A program made the position numbers and the translations under genes. From positions 2,294,001 through 2,358,000 of the forward strand of contig JAKSGN010000038.1 of the NCBI GenBank assembly GCA_024180945.1: 64,000 nucleotides of DNA, given 5' to 3'. Shown here one piece after another: positions 37,801-48,700 of the stretch. How positions within the stretch are numbered: the stretch's first letter is position 1; each line of letters opens with the position of its first letter. The DNA is from Macrophomina tecta (Eukaryota > Ascomycota > Dothideomycetes > Botryosphaeriales > Botryosphaeriaceae). The notes beneath the pieces are model-generated. The model saw only the letters and a list, made by a program, of their open reading frames with translations. It had not been told where the DNA came from and did no database searches.

Positions 37801-38417
37801 AGCTTCGCGGTCAGCTGAGTAACAGAGCGGTGCCATTTGTCCAATCTAGCAGCGCGGTTCGACTTGACGGTGTCCACCTCAGTTTTCACAAGCGCTAATC
37901 CTTCATCAAGGCCGGCAATTCTGTCAGTAAGAGGCTGGAGCTGTTTCGTGAGTAGGGCTAGTCGTGCAGTCCTGGTCTCTTCACGTATGGATAGTATGAG
38001 TCGTCGAGCCAACGCAACAGACCGCTCTGCTGCGTCTATGCGCTCCTCGAGGTCCTTTTTCTGCCGGTACCATTCTTCAACCTTTTTTCGCGCCCGCTCG
38101 TGGGCCCTGCGCTCCCTTTCCCTCTCCTCCTTCCTCGCAGCAGCCATTTTCTCGACGAGTAAGCGCTTGCGCAGCTCATCTTCTCTATGTGGCGCGGAGC
38201 CCTGGAGCTGGCGCATCCAGTTCTCGGGTGAGTCATCATCGTCGAAGTGTGCTCGTGGAGTGGACCGGAAGGTTCGCGGGGACGTGATGTTGACGGACGG
38301 GCGACAAACATGGAGGGAGCTCGAGCGGGAGACGCGAAGCAGCTGGATGCTATGGTTCAAGGTGTGGTGCGAAGAGTGCCACAAGATGGGGCCAATTGCA
38401 CGCGGAAGAGGCATCAC
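34863..38417 (-). CDS. Large coiled-coil protein with a degenerate DEDD 3'-5' exonuclease domain, likely mitochondrial, 1184 aa
   Basis: This is a single open exon. The first 60 residues are rich in Arg, Ser and His and almost free of acid until DDDD, suiting a mitochondrial presequence. Long charged helices follow to about residue 700 (for example ERERERRAHERARKKVEEWY), likely coiled coil. A fold of the RNase D/WRN exonuclease type occupies about residues 745-930: KYIGFDMAW, VGFGVQEKCDRLRHFLGL, SLQNLASEHLGLPLG and KAYACFALWHAM. Measured against the family pattern, the first Asp is kept (D758). The paired Glu is Ala760, the exo II Asp position is Lys826 and the exo III Asp position is Lys905. 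It is therefore probably a nucleic-acid-binding or scaffold protein and not a nuclease. The C-terminus is basic. The start could equally be the second Met. Confidence 0.85.
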   Translation of the reverse strand: MMPLPRAIGPILWHSSHHTLNHSIQLLRVSRSSSLHVCRPSVNITSPRTFRSTPRAHFDDDDSPENWMRQLQGSAPHREDELRKRLLVEKMAAARKEERERERRAHERARKKVEEWYRQKKDLEERIDAAERSVALARRLILSIREETRTARLALLTKQLQPLTDRIAGLDEGLALVKTEVDTVKSNRAARLDKWHRSVTQLTAKLCAEYDGLLKEGRKSAYHLEDLVKEIESYQKEEQLAAAERAVVRREFNTWKEFVRSYKKEAFSTNTYLSGVLGALQDTHDRLHECLEGLRLSSAEIQADLHHNWPPSIREHLAAIDDTNGHLITYLSEFFVQPRRRLCKWWDKQNVRFAAEAHDLALEFHLLDRILRYSRYGYADDAETSRLLQLEDKFHEFVDLSHEVRVFMMDCIDNLNEKIRSAAFGTQKAVAVKLRSRWRHWLTTQIVMSHLNSYIRPDITSLNVRHQLKHLIEKADLRQLRRERIMWVIERASKQITTAIGRFADYERDVRNSGYDFPPANCGPIRRRFIKALKPVTVGWTEIRANGIDDLKATVNRESAHLAVGGKLDAIRKHLVSYAKNKLLEEYEHTSFFELSDPASLSPQVLQYFMKTWPEKYFEAGLAVANERSRELSVLRNEAPSQKSISNKQLQEYALLQRGYQSIVSWAVKFAPEWRTDQKKWLAEACIELTPRYRLDDALLRRLREQGSKLHFSPTLYRVDPEVGWSGMPEQPAQYYHMTPTNNADVVRQFKGKYIGFDMAWNCNAEPDQGFKANASLLVFARDTAIDCFHLARYPETKGRSIVPEEVAMALESPELIKVGFGVQEKCDRLRHFLGLSPRGFIDLENLHYDLKEIQLGEPVPRIPLSLQNLASEHLGLPLGPRAMRNPPDLLKPLSKAHKLSMGEKAYACFALWHAMQAKQRDLLQSRQKDPVSAFSRRSVLLEPKCSKRTPQALPKGEDTEDFYPSLAGAPKSPVSTSAPTMNSTSQPVAHERQMLFSSFGSAGDKVSGDLPDRLDATLAVAEGSPAPTARLNRQPAATVNSIASAQNHLPKTKMGDPVMSDAEAWAERLLARRKRGIPKPSVVTKLNREAMSYRLWYHHRMRVDDLLEYDQFSGVAGLEEARKEVARGILFAIAENKLPCDERIADLLRLFPEWKSIRSLKRLARVVGFKQGDATVPNKYKAR

Positions 38418-38686
38418 GCGCCATGGCCGTGATATGGCGAAGAGGGAGAGAAGGAGAGAGAGAGGGAGCAGAGAAACAGAGCAGAGAGCCGTGGCGAGGC
38501 GGACGAGCAGGGAAGGGCGGAGCAGAACTGGGCAGCTCTTTTTCCGCCTGGAGACTCAACCAGCAGCAGCCGCCGCGCTTTTGCCGCGTGCCGAGCCGGC
38601 GCCCGCCAATCTTCCCCATCTCTCGCCCGTCCATCCATCTGTTCATCAACCTCATCCAAAGCATCCGACCTCCACCTCGACCAAAT
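38418..38686. promoter_or_regulatory. Divergent promoter, exonuclease-like gene / LSM5
   Basis: Only 269 bases separate the two opposite start codons, so both promoters and leaders must share this stretch. It contains a purine-rich run (GAGAGA type) near 38440-38480 and CT-rich sequence just before the LSM5 start. No TATA box is seen. Confidence 0.45.
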
Positions 38687-39215
38687 ATGGCCTCGCAACT
38701 CCTACCTCTGGGTACGCCGCCCCCGCTGCCGTCACTTTCCATGCTGACCTCGCGTCCAGAATTGATCGACAAGTGCGTTGGCTCCAAGATCTGGGTCGTC
38801 ATGAAAGGCGACAAGGGTATGCAATCTTCCCTATCACCCTCCGCACCTGTGTTCCTGACTAAGCCGGCCCTCTAGAGTTCAGCGGCACCCTCCTCGGCTT
38901 CGACGACTATGTCAGTGAGTCTCTCCGCAATCCGCGACTAGCAGCCCGGCCCCAGCTAACCAGACCGTAGACATGGTCCTGGAGGATGTCACCGAATTGT
39001 ATGCCATCCTGTGCCGCCCACCTGGTTCCCTTCACGTGCTAATCACGTCCCATCAGCGACTATCAGGGAAATCAGACCAAGCTCTCCAAGATCCTTCTCA
39101 ACGGCAACAACATCTGCATGGTACCGCACCGCCCCATCGTCCGCCATGCCCTTCTCGTGCACTGACTCTCCCCAGCTCATTCCCGGAGGCGAGGGCCCGA
39201 CTGGCGCCTCGTGAA
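38687..39215 (+). CDS. LSM5: U6 snRNA-associated Sm-like protein LSm5, 6 exons, 83 aa
   Basis: This is a subunit of the Lsm2-8 ring (U6 snRNA, nucleus) and the Lsm1-7 ring (mRNA decapping, cytoplasm). Exons are 38687-38711, 38760-38816, 38876-38914, 38972-38999, 39058-39121 and 39177-39215. They add up to 84 codons including the stop. The product begins MASQLLPLELIDKCVGSKIW. Sm motif 1 runs to FSGTLLGFDDYVNMVLEDV, and Sm motif 2 is KILLNGNNICMLIPGG. The five introns of 48-60 nt account for half the gene. The identity is supported by the exact register of all five junctions. LSm5 is distinguished from other Lsm proteins by the NNICMLIPGG ending. Confidence 0.93.
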
Positions 39216-39693
39216 TCATCGCATGAGCCCGGCTCCGTTTGCCTCTTGCTGTTCTCAACCACCGTGGATCTTGGTCTTCGAGTAACGTGCCGAGGATTCA
39301 CATGGCAGCCTGTTGCCCACTGGCTGCTTCAGCTACTATCGTATGCCTCGCTACATTTTGATAGCAAAGCTCTACCACTTAGCCCTCCTCTGGGCCATTT
39401 ACGTCGCCAGATAGGCATAATAACAAAAAAAAAAAAAAGAAAGAAAGAAACAAAGATCACATCAAGGAGACTCGTCATCATTGAATACACTATCTGCTGA
39501 CTCGTTGAGATCATCGGATTGATTACCTCTAGGTCAACCCCTTCATCCGCATTCTCGTGCTTTTCTGTCCATTATTGACAACCTCCATCTAGCTTCGTAG
39601 CCATCCCGCTGGGTTAATGCTAAGGCAAGGGCAATAAATGAGCCAAACGTTTCAAACACCAACTTCAAAGACCATCCACTCAGTCCTTTCATC
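39216..39693. other. Intergenic between convergent genes
   Basis: These are the 3' flanks of LSM5 (plus) and the proline-rich gene (minus). An A-rich run is at 39425-39450. No gene was seen. Confidence 0.5.
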
Positions 39694-42600
39694 TCACGTC
39701 ACCCACCCAACGATCCTATCCTCCTCTTCAAACTCTTCCCTCCCCACAACCTTTGCCCTCACTCGCCTGATGGCTCGCACGGCCTTCTCTCTCTGTTCCT
39801 CGCCAACCTTATTCAGTCTTCCCTCCAACTCGTCCTTCAGCACCCCGTCCTCCTTCCTCTTCTCAGCTCTCAACTTGCCAATTACATTCTCAGCCTCCTT
39901 CTCCCACCCCTCCTCCCTCCTCGCTTCCACCGCCTTCTCGAAAACCGCCACCCTGGCCTCCTGCACGCTGACCGCAAACTCAGCCTCATTAAGCAAAACC
40001 TCCGCCTCATAAAACGCTCTGACGAGCTCCTCCGCCTCGCCCGCCAACCTCTTCACCACCGTCTCCGCGCGATCCAGCAACCCGCGGACCTCACTCCTTT
40101 CCTCCTCGCCCTGCACCCCCTCCTTCTCGACCTCCCGCACCGAACTTGCAATTTCGCAGATGGTCTCGGTCACCACGCCGACGCCGGCGCCCATCCACCC
40201 CTCGACCCGCTGCCACGTCTGCCGCGCTCGCACCTCCTCCTCCGCCGCCGCCCGCGCCGCTGCCGCTAGCCGCGCTGATGTGAAATGCCGTTTCAGGTCA
40301 CACAGCTTCTTCCTCGTGTCGTCTTGCTCTGCTGCTGCCTTCGCCGCCGCTTTCCCCTCGGCATCTCCGCCGCCGGCGTTGGCTTTCGGGGCTTTGACAG
40401 TCGAGGCTGCGGCGGCTGCGGCGGGTGCGGCGGCTGCTGGGTTTTCGAGGTCGTCGAACGCAACGAGGAACTCCAGTGGCGCGACCTGGGCGCGCGCGTA
40501 CCGGGCGTCGCGCTCGGCGACGGCGTCGGCGAGGAGGGTGTGGCGCGCGGATATGTGTGTGTGAAGGGCAAGCAGGGCGCGGGTGGATTCGTTCAGGGTG
40601 CGAAGCGAGGCGGCGGTCGACTCGACGGAAGGAGGGGGCTTCATTCGCTGAACCTTCTTAGGCGGCGGCGGAGCGTTCGAAGCCGGTGGCAGCGTTGGTA
40701 CATCACCTCCTCCCGCAGGCGCCAGCCCGTCCACAACGATGACCTCGCCCGTCCGCGCATTGATCTTGACCAGTCCGCTCGCCGGCGCAGCATCCTCCTC
40801 CCCCTCGTCCTCCGCCGCAGTCCACGCCGCGATCGCCCCAGCCCCAACGTCTTCCACGACGGCCAGCCCGTCGACCCCCCTGTCCACTTCCTCCCGCACC
40901 CGCTCGTACACGCTCGCGAACACGTCGGCTTCCCACCGCGCGTAGGCCTTGGCCTCATCCGCTCCGGCCCCTTCAGCGGCCGCCGCCACCCGCTCGACCT
41001 CTTCACGCTTCAGCGCCTCGTCGCGCGCCAGCAGCTCCGGGTACGTGATCTCATGCGACTCGAAGGCCATGTCGTTGAGCGTCTGCATCTCGGAGCGTTC
41101 CGACGCCAGCGTTGCAAAGAGCGTTTGAGCTCGGGTGACGGCGGCGGAGGTCGTCGTGGATCCTGGTACTGGTAACGGTGATGGTTGTTCGGGCGAGGAC
41201 TTGTCGAAGGTCTCGCGGAGGGAGGTTATGTGGGCGCGGGTGGTGGCGAGGGAGGGGAGGGTAGAGAGGGTTTGCTGGATGAGGGGATTGAGAGGGACGG
41301 GGTGTGCCGGGTTCGTGAGGAGCGCTTTGAGACGTGCTAGACCGGTTTGGCTGGAGGATGTACTGAGTGGTGGGGTGGAAGGATGAGATATTGGTCTAGT
41401 TCCGGTTGAGGGTGGTAGAGGTGGTGGCGGCGTCCACGAGGAGGTCGTTGGGTATGGCAGGGCAGGCGTGGTGGAGGGTCTGTCCTCCTCAGCAGGCGGC
41501 GGGTCTGCTTTCGATGCCGACGCTGGTGGCGTAGAAGTCCTATCCCTCTTTGCTCGCAGCGCGAGAGGAGCGGGGAAGAAAGTCTCGGCGTGTTCATGTT
41601 TGCCTACCGGAGGGGTGGCAGTCGGTGACGAGACTGATGAACGATGTGGAAAGCTCTCTCGGCGTGGGAAGCTCTCTTTGTGAATGGTCTCCACCGTGGG
41701 TGTCCCCGGAGTGTAGGGCTTGTATTGAGACTGATATGATGTGGCTACAGACGCTGGCTGACTGGCTTTCTCTGCGATGTCGCTTGTAATACTGTTCAGC
41801 GCAGGTACGGCCTGCTGAGTGGATCCCTCGCTGTCGACATCTGTAGTTGCTCGTCTGAAAGGCTTGTAAGAGGGCTGACCATCTTGCACCACTTCTGTCT
41901 CCACCTCGTTGGGGCCGCGATGCTCTGGTGCCTTCGTCCGTAAGATCGGTCGTCCTCCTGGGCTATACTGTATATCCTCCGTAGCCGTTTCCCCAGTATT
42001 AGCAGAGGGGATATCCAAAGGCAGCTTGAGCTTCTTTTGTCCTTGATCAGGTGTCTGGTCTTGCGTTTGACCAGGAAGTTGAGTGTAGTACGGAATCCCG
42101 CGAATCTGAGATTCCATCGCCACAAACTCCATAAAAGCAGTCATTCGTTGCTCGTCCGAGCCGGCATACGCCTCCTGCTTCAACATGGCAATATAGCGTT
42201 CAAGAGAGCTGGCATACCATGGACCAAGGTCCGGGATGAGATCCTGAGATCGAGGAATCCTGTTGTACCTGGTGTTCGGCTTTGGTAGAACAGTCGTTTC
42301 GCTGCTGGCCGGCCCCTTTTCGCCTTTATCGGACGACACTGCGGGTCTAATAGTGTCCCGCATAGAGGAATCCGCAGGCAGTTCGTATATTCCCTCCTCC
42401 TCTGTATCCCCTTCCCTCTTTGGCGCCGCGACTTCCTCCTTCACCATGACCGGTTCGCTTGGAAGCTCCACCGGTGATACCGGCTCATCCTCTTGCTTCT
42501 TCATTCCATCCTTTGCCCCATTCTTCCCCAAATCCTCCTCCACATCTTCGGTATCTCCCTCAAGCGGGGCATAGTATTCCCAGCCACCTGGGCCCCCGAA

Positions 42601-44076
42601 CCCCAACGCTGATGCAGACGTACCCGCGACACCACCGCCAGTTGCAATTGACCCACTCTGCAGATCAATGCTGCCACTGCTCTCAACCTTCGGCGTCGCC
42701 GGCATGTCCACGACAGCCGTGGAGATACTGGGTATCGTATTATGCCGCTCATGCACCGGACCAGTCGAAATACTCGAAACCGTGTCCTGACGCTCGTTAC
42801 CCCTTCCCGGTTGCGAGACGAGGGAACCTTGCCGACTGACCAATGGCGACACGGTGGGGATGGGTGGCGACACTGGCGGATTGTACGGATTATTCCCAAC
42901 AGAACACGGCCTTTGGATTTGTTCCTGTGCCATGTCGGAGACATTCTCGCGTCCATAAAGGTCCGATTGTGGTGGTCTGCCGGGCGGCGGTGGTGGGTAG
43001 GCATAGTTGTATGGTGGAGGGCTGACGGAGGGAACTGCTGGTGGGGTATGTGTGGCAGGAGATTGGAAGATGTGGGATGAAGGTGCAGGCATCTGATTCA
43101 CCGGGGTTTGAGTCGGGGCGTACGGTTGTGCGGGCTGCTGAATTGGGGAGACTAGTTGCTGGTCCACAGTTGGCTCCTGCCATGCATGCTGCTGCGGTAT
43201 TGGGGAGTGAATGTGTTGGTGAGTGGCTTGAACTGGCTGGGACCATGGTGACGGCTGTTGGTGGTCGGTCGTGAACCGATGGCCGTACGAGGGATTTGTG
43301 GGTGTGAAAGCGTTCAATGGCGCCCCGGAAGTCCCTTGCATGACATGGCCGTACTTGCGGTAGATATGATGGGCAGAGGGCGGGGTCTCCTGAGAATTAG
43401 ACACAATCTGTGCCGTCTGCTCAGGTGGTCGTGACCAAGTTGATGTCTGATTCGGAGAAGCGCCCTGTGTGCCTGGTCGAGGGGGTAAAGGCGGCGGATG
43501 AGTGCTGTATTGATGAGGTTTGGGTGGAGGTGGAGGGGGTGGGGGAAACATAGATGAGAAACCTTGTTGCTGCTGCGGCGCGGAAGCAGTCATGTTACTC
43601 TGCATGGTTGGTGCCCAGGTCTGTTGCCTCTGAGTATTCACAGGTCCATACGGTGGTGGGATAGGAGGATTGTTGTACGTCACTTGCATAGGCGTCATGA
43701 GCGGCTGCGAAGCTCGTTCAAAGTCCATGTTAGTGTCTGATGTAGGAATGTAGCAACAGAGTCGTAATCAACAGTACCGGAGCAGGCGGGCCCGGCCCCG
43801 CGAATTGTCTTCCATACGTGTTCGAGCCGTGTCCCGGGACGGGTGGCGGCGGAGGAGGCCCGGCTTGCTGCCATGAAGCTTGCTGTTGGATCACGTTCGA
43901 GTATCCGTACGGATTTGAGGCTATGCGCATTTGGTCAGGTGGCCCAGCACGGCAACGAGCCAAGAGGATGGCATACCATCTGCAGTCGGCGGGGTCTGGG
44001 TGTTGTGAATGATGCCAGACTGCTGGAGTGTCTTCTGTATAAGCGCGTAGGCATGCTGGACGCGCTCGCTTGGCAT
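39694..44076 (-). CDS. Proline-rich / coiled-coil scaffold-like protein, 3 exons, 1417 aa
   Basis: I do not recognise a named family. Minus-strand exons are 43977-44076, 43778-43920 and 39694-43704. The first intron gives GCC at the junction. The second uses acceptor TTCGCAG with a CACTAAC branch site about 27 bases upstream, and both keep phase. The protein opens MPSERVQHAYALIQKTLQQS (a likely amphipathic helix). It continues with some 350 residues of Pro/Gln/Tyr-rich sequence with PPPP runs that could bind SH3, WW or EVH1 domains. An ordered segment near residues 570-620 (LGPWYASSLERYIAMLKQEA) follows. From about residue 950 to the end it is Ala/Glu/Arg-rich helix, likely coiled coil. There is no membrane segment. 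An adaptor or cytoskeletal role is plausible but unproven. Confidence 0.8.
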
Positions 44077-44776
44077 GTCTTGTTTGCGTGTCCGACGCAC
44101 AGCGGGGTACCGATGACGCAGCCCGCAAAAGTGGGCTGCAAATTTGTAGTTGCGAAGAAAGGCGACGAGAAACAAGAACGGAGGGGTATCAGCGTGGGCA
44201 CCAGGATGTCGCTGGTGGAAAACGGGGAAATGAGGCGCAAAAACACAGGAGGTGGGAGTGTTGCTCAGGTGGATTGAGCATGTGAGGCTGAACTGCAGCC
44301 AAGATAAGTACGCCTAGCGCCACGCCGCTTTCGTGACCAGCGCATCGCGGGCTACGCCGCTGGACTTAGATGTGTCCTCGCAACTCCACAACAGGTCAAG
44401 CCGCATGGTAAACAGACAGGGCGTGTTGCGCATATCAAGACCACGATAGTTGCCAGCACTGGCCTTCGTTACCGCATCGGGAGAGTATGTCGATCGGGAT
44501 CCACCTTGCCCTGAGCTTGACTTGGCATCCTGGCTCCACATCAAGTCCCTTCTGATTTTGAGGCATGTAATGGTTTTCGGAACCTTAGCCGGCTGAGCTC
44601 AACTTCATTCATGTGTGTGTGTACAGAGACGATCGCATACGCAGTATCGCCGTGGAATCCTGTTTCCAGCAGAAGAGCAAACGGAAAGTGGTATCTCTGA
44701 AGCAAAGAATGCAAAAGCCCCCTACCCATAGCACTGCTGCGGGTTGAACCTCCCGCAACCAAACCTTGTTCCTTGC
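44077..44776. other. Intergenic between two minus-strand genes
   Basis: This is the promoter of the proline-rich gene and the 3' flank of the DUF3074 gene. A short GT repeat is near 44611-44622. Nothing else was recognised. Confidence 0.5.
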
Positions 44777-45746
44777 TCAGGTCGCCGGCGCGGCCCTGTT
44801 GTTCATCACCCATTGGATGAACAGTCCCACATCTTTCAACACGGCTCCAGGCACACCTTGCTTCTGCAAGATCATCGGCAGATAACCCTTCGCATCGCTA
44901 GCCGTCGCCATGAGCCACTTGATCTCGCCTGCCTCGGTGAGCTTGACCCGCTCAACGCTGACATACATGCCAGGCGTGACCTTTTTCAACTTCAACGACG
45001 AGTCGCCATCCCGCTTGTTCCGTCCATTGGCATACAGCACATCGCCATCCGGAAAGTCTTGCAGATCGACGGGGATCTGGACCACGACGAACGACCCCGG
45101 TGCGGTCTTGGCAGTGATAATGACAACGGGAAAAACGCGGTTTGTGAGCGGCGGAGGCATCTGATGGCACATTTCGTAGACTGCGGGTGCACGGTTAGCC
45201 CGCGAGCGCGCTCGCCACAGCATTCCCGACGACGTGCAACTCACCGCTCATGCTAACCTCCTCATATCCACCTGGGACCTTTCCGCCCTTCACCGCAATC
45301 AGCTCCGCCCAATCGGCCACCTTGTGCGCGTCAAACACGGCGGGCGTGTACTCCATCTCGTGTTTCGAATGATCGACCCTCAGACCATTGTCAAACTCGG
45401 CGAGAGTCGCCGTGCCTTGCTCGCTCGCGTTGCTGTGCACGCTCTCGCGCGCAAACCAGCTTTCGGTCGTCTTGGAGTCCATGAAGGGCTGCTCCGAGGG
45501 CTTGATGTCGCGCGAGAGCATCTGGACCTTTGCGGCGGCGGGCGGCGAGTCCTTGATGGCGCCTTTCTTGAATGTCTGCGGAACGTGCTCGTCGGCGAAG
45601 GACACGCCCTCGTCGAGAGCAGTCTTGAGAAAGTCGAACAGGTCGACGTGGTCGGCTGACGACGGCTTGATAGAGGGATGCGGCGGCAGCCTGCTGGTGG
45701 TGAGCACGCGCAGGCGCACGAGGCGACCAGGCGTGAGGTGTGACAT
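44777..45746 (-). CDS. DUF3074 (START-like) protein, 2 exons, 301 aa
   Basis: This is a fungal protein of unknown role with a helix-grip, lipid-binding type fold predicted for DUF3074. Minus-strand exons 45245-45746 and 44777-45180 join in phase (AGC G|TC TAC). Family-like segments are WFARESVHSN, YTPAVFDAHKVADW and, after the intron, VYEMCHQMPPPLTNRVFPVV, FVVVQIPVDL, GMYVSVERVKLTEAGEIKW and KGYLPMILQKQGVPGAV. The last is the long C-terminal helix that closes such pockets. An in-frame ATG 87 bases upstream (45833) would add a short hydrophobic stretch; 45746 is preferred because MSHLTPGRLVRL leads directly into the conserved part. Its ligand is unknown; a lipid is an inference from the fold. 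Confidence 0.85.
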
Positions 45747-48700
45747 GGTGACGGCCGTTGGGCTTGAAGACGCGCAGAGGAATGCGATCGTTAGAGATGC
45801 GGCTGCAATGCTGTTCGCGTCGGTCAATGGCACATGGACAGCTCGCTAGTTTCAAGGCGAAACGCCTGAGGGAAGCGACGCGGAGAGCAGGAGCATGGCC
45901 GACGCAGTTGCTGTACCCGTTGATTGCAGGCTCATAGGCGCAGCGGCACACGTTCGGGCTAGTCTGTGCTGATGTCATCGGGCAGCGCTCTTGGACTTGG
46001 CGGGCGCATTGGAGGATGGAGAAGCAGCATCACGACGGAGCAGCAGTAGCAGCAGCAGGAACAAGCAGCACCAGGCAGCGCTGGCAAGAGGATGGTACGG
46101 AGAACGAGATGGAGTGAGAGAAGCTCCGAGACGGCGGGCCAGCAGCTGTCATCCGCCAAGACGACGGCCGAACGAGCAGTGGTAGCCGCGAGCGCCCTTG
46201 CCCTTGCTGCAACTCCCACTCCTCAGGCATCCAGGCACCGGCCAAACGCCACGCGGAGTCGGCTTCCATCGCCTCTCATCCGACGGAGCCTGCATGCAGC
46301 TCCACACCAGCCAGCCCTTCGCTCGCCGGTCGGCATCCCGGCTGAGCATCGCTCAGCCCGCCCCGAAATGCCTCCCAGTCCCGCTGCCTGCTCTTCTCCA
46401 CCCGTCTCCGATAACAATCGTACGAGCCCAATTCCAATTTTGCGGGTCGTCGGCTTTTGTCAAAGGTCGACAGGGAGCGCGTCAGCTGGAAAGTTTTTGT
46501 GTAGCTATAGGCTGGTATTGCAGAAGGAACGCATTGCGATCACCCCAGCGCTCGCCACTCTCACCGGCTGCTCCGTGGCGGCGAATCGACGAGACTCGTT
46601 CCGTGGGGGGCGTTCGATTAGCTGCAGACTTGAGGCTGCAGCGCCACCTGGGATGCATTGATTGACTGGGAAAACTTGGGGAACCGTGCTGCGGTGTGAT
46701 CTGTGCGATCTCGGAGCGCGCTTCTTCTTGCTGCCGTGCTACAAACGCCATATCAAGCATTCACACAGCTCCTCGCTTCCTCCCACTCGAAGGGCATCAA
46801 ACTTATGTACATAGCAGCGTCTTGGCCGAGGCGTTGTCGCGTACCGTTTGTCTGCCTGGTGTGCAAGCAGAGGAATGCGGCGCTGTGGCGAGTTCTTGCA
46901 GCCGTCAAGTGTTGCTGCCAGTGGAACATCCAGCTTTCTTCCGGAAAGAACAAGAGATGCAATCGAATTGGGAAGCCCAAAGTCTGCTTTCGGACAGGTC
47001 AGACGGTGTTCCGCGCAATCGCAAACACAAGGCCTAAATATCATTGGCCGCGACTCGGCGTTCTAGACAGAATCCAAAATCCCCATCGAGATCGCGGACT
47101 GCTGCCCATCGAAGATTTGATCAGGAATCACGCAGAATGCGATGCTGGCCCGAAAGGGACAACGCGCGAGGAGCACACCAAACCCATGCCCGAAGAGAGA
47201 CACGGGAGCAGCGAATGGCCTGATCTTTTCCCCTCCCGCTCCGCTCACCGTGGTCAGCAGCCCACGAAACGACGGTCAGAGCGGGCAGAAGAACAGCCAG
47301 CATCCGCACCTTGACCCTGTCTACCATGCCATGCGACTCGATCTGACTTTCCGTCACCCGAACAAGCCCATCCCCTGTGTGTCTTTCCAACCATCTACCG
47401 ACGAGAACTTCTGTGCCCTGGCAGTTTTACGGGTCAACGCGTCGACATGAATCGCCGATGTCTGCCGATGTAGTTACTGACCACAGCCCTTGAGCCTAAC
47501 TACAGCCTTTCAGCGCGAGAACCTGTCAGCACGGCCCGCGTGCTTGCTTGCCCATTCTTCTGCAGCCAACCACACCAGCAAGAGCCGCTCGCAACCAATA
47601 ATTCGCCGTGATGGCGAGAGCAAAGGAAGGGCTCAAAAAAAAAAATAAAAAAAGAGAGGACAAGGCCACCCGTAGGCCAACCCAGCCCAAACACCTGCCG
47701 CACAACAAGCTAAGAGCAGTGTGTGAGGAACACGTAAACGTCTTCTCTGCCAACCCCGCAGCCGTCTCACCATCCTATTCATGCATACAAATAGCGGGCG
47801 ACGACGGACATGGCGCTTCTGGCCCCGTCTGGACGCATCTTAGTTGATATACTCACCATGCACCTACATGCGCACTGTCTCTTTTCACTGCGTTAATCTA
47901 TACTCAGCCTATGCAGGGGAAATGCGAATCTAGAACGCCCTCCGTGGTCAGACGGGCGGGCGCTGCGACGCGCACACCGCATGATCCTGTCGCAAAGTGT
48001 GTGGAGAGCGGAAGTCTCTTCCGCTGTCGGTTAAGCCATTGTCTGAGGGAGGATTATTGAGTATTCGGAATGTGTAAGCAAATAGCAAGTCGGTTAATCT
48101 TCCGCTGCGGGGTGGATGGAAGATCGATACCGCGAGATCTTCGGTATGCCGGACCCGGACTCCAACGCCGATGGCACCCCCGGGGGGGGGGGGCGAGGAC
48201 GGGACAAACCTAGAAAACGAGTCGTGAAGCGAGCGCGCCGGCGCGGGTGGATATTTCAAAAAAAAAAAAAAAAAAAAAAAGAAGAAGAAGAAGAGGCGGT
48301 TTGTGGGTGTCGGAGACGACGAGAGCCGCTCGAGCCAATGCATGCTTATCTGTCCCCTTTTTCTGCTTTTGCCGCGCGCTCTCTTAGCCGCCTGCAGCTA
48401 AACAATGGTGGTGCGAACTGGCTGTTCCAGCAGCTAGTCAATCACGGAACACACTTCGCCGGAGCAATTCCTGATTTCTGCGAAGCCCGTGGGCGGGACG
48501 GGAGCTAAAACGCCGCCATCCTAGACGACACCCCCTTGTGCCAAAGCGGCCAGTATAGTGAGGTCCGTGAAAACTGCCAATCCGGATGGGAACTCGTAAG
48601 GACTGCATAATGAAGTTCTACAGCCGTAAGAAATCATTACTTGATACTCTAACGCTTGCAATAGACGACCGCTTGTCCCGAAGAAGCGAGAGTAGAAAAG

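Noticed and set aside
37837..38862. 341-codon plus-strand frame across the divergent promoter
   Set aside because: It is antisense to the coiled-coil N-terminus and overlaps LSM5 exons in the wrong frame; it is Ser/Arg low complexity.
40285..41175. 296-codon plus-strand frame in the proline-rich gene
   Set aside because: It is an antisense shadow of Ala/Glu/Arg-rich coiled-coil codons.
46092..47314. Two plus-strand frames of about 190-200 codons
   Set aside because: They lack recognisable motifs, show Arg/Pro/Ser-rich composition, and have no plausible splice partners.
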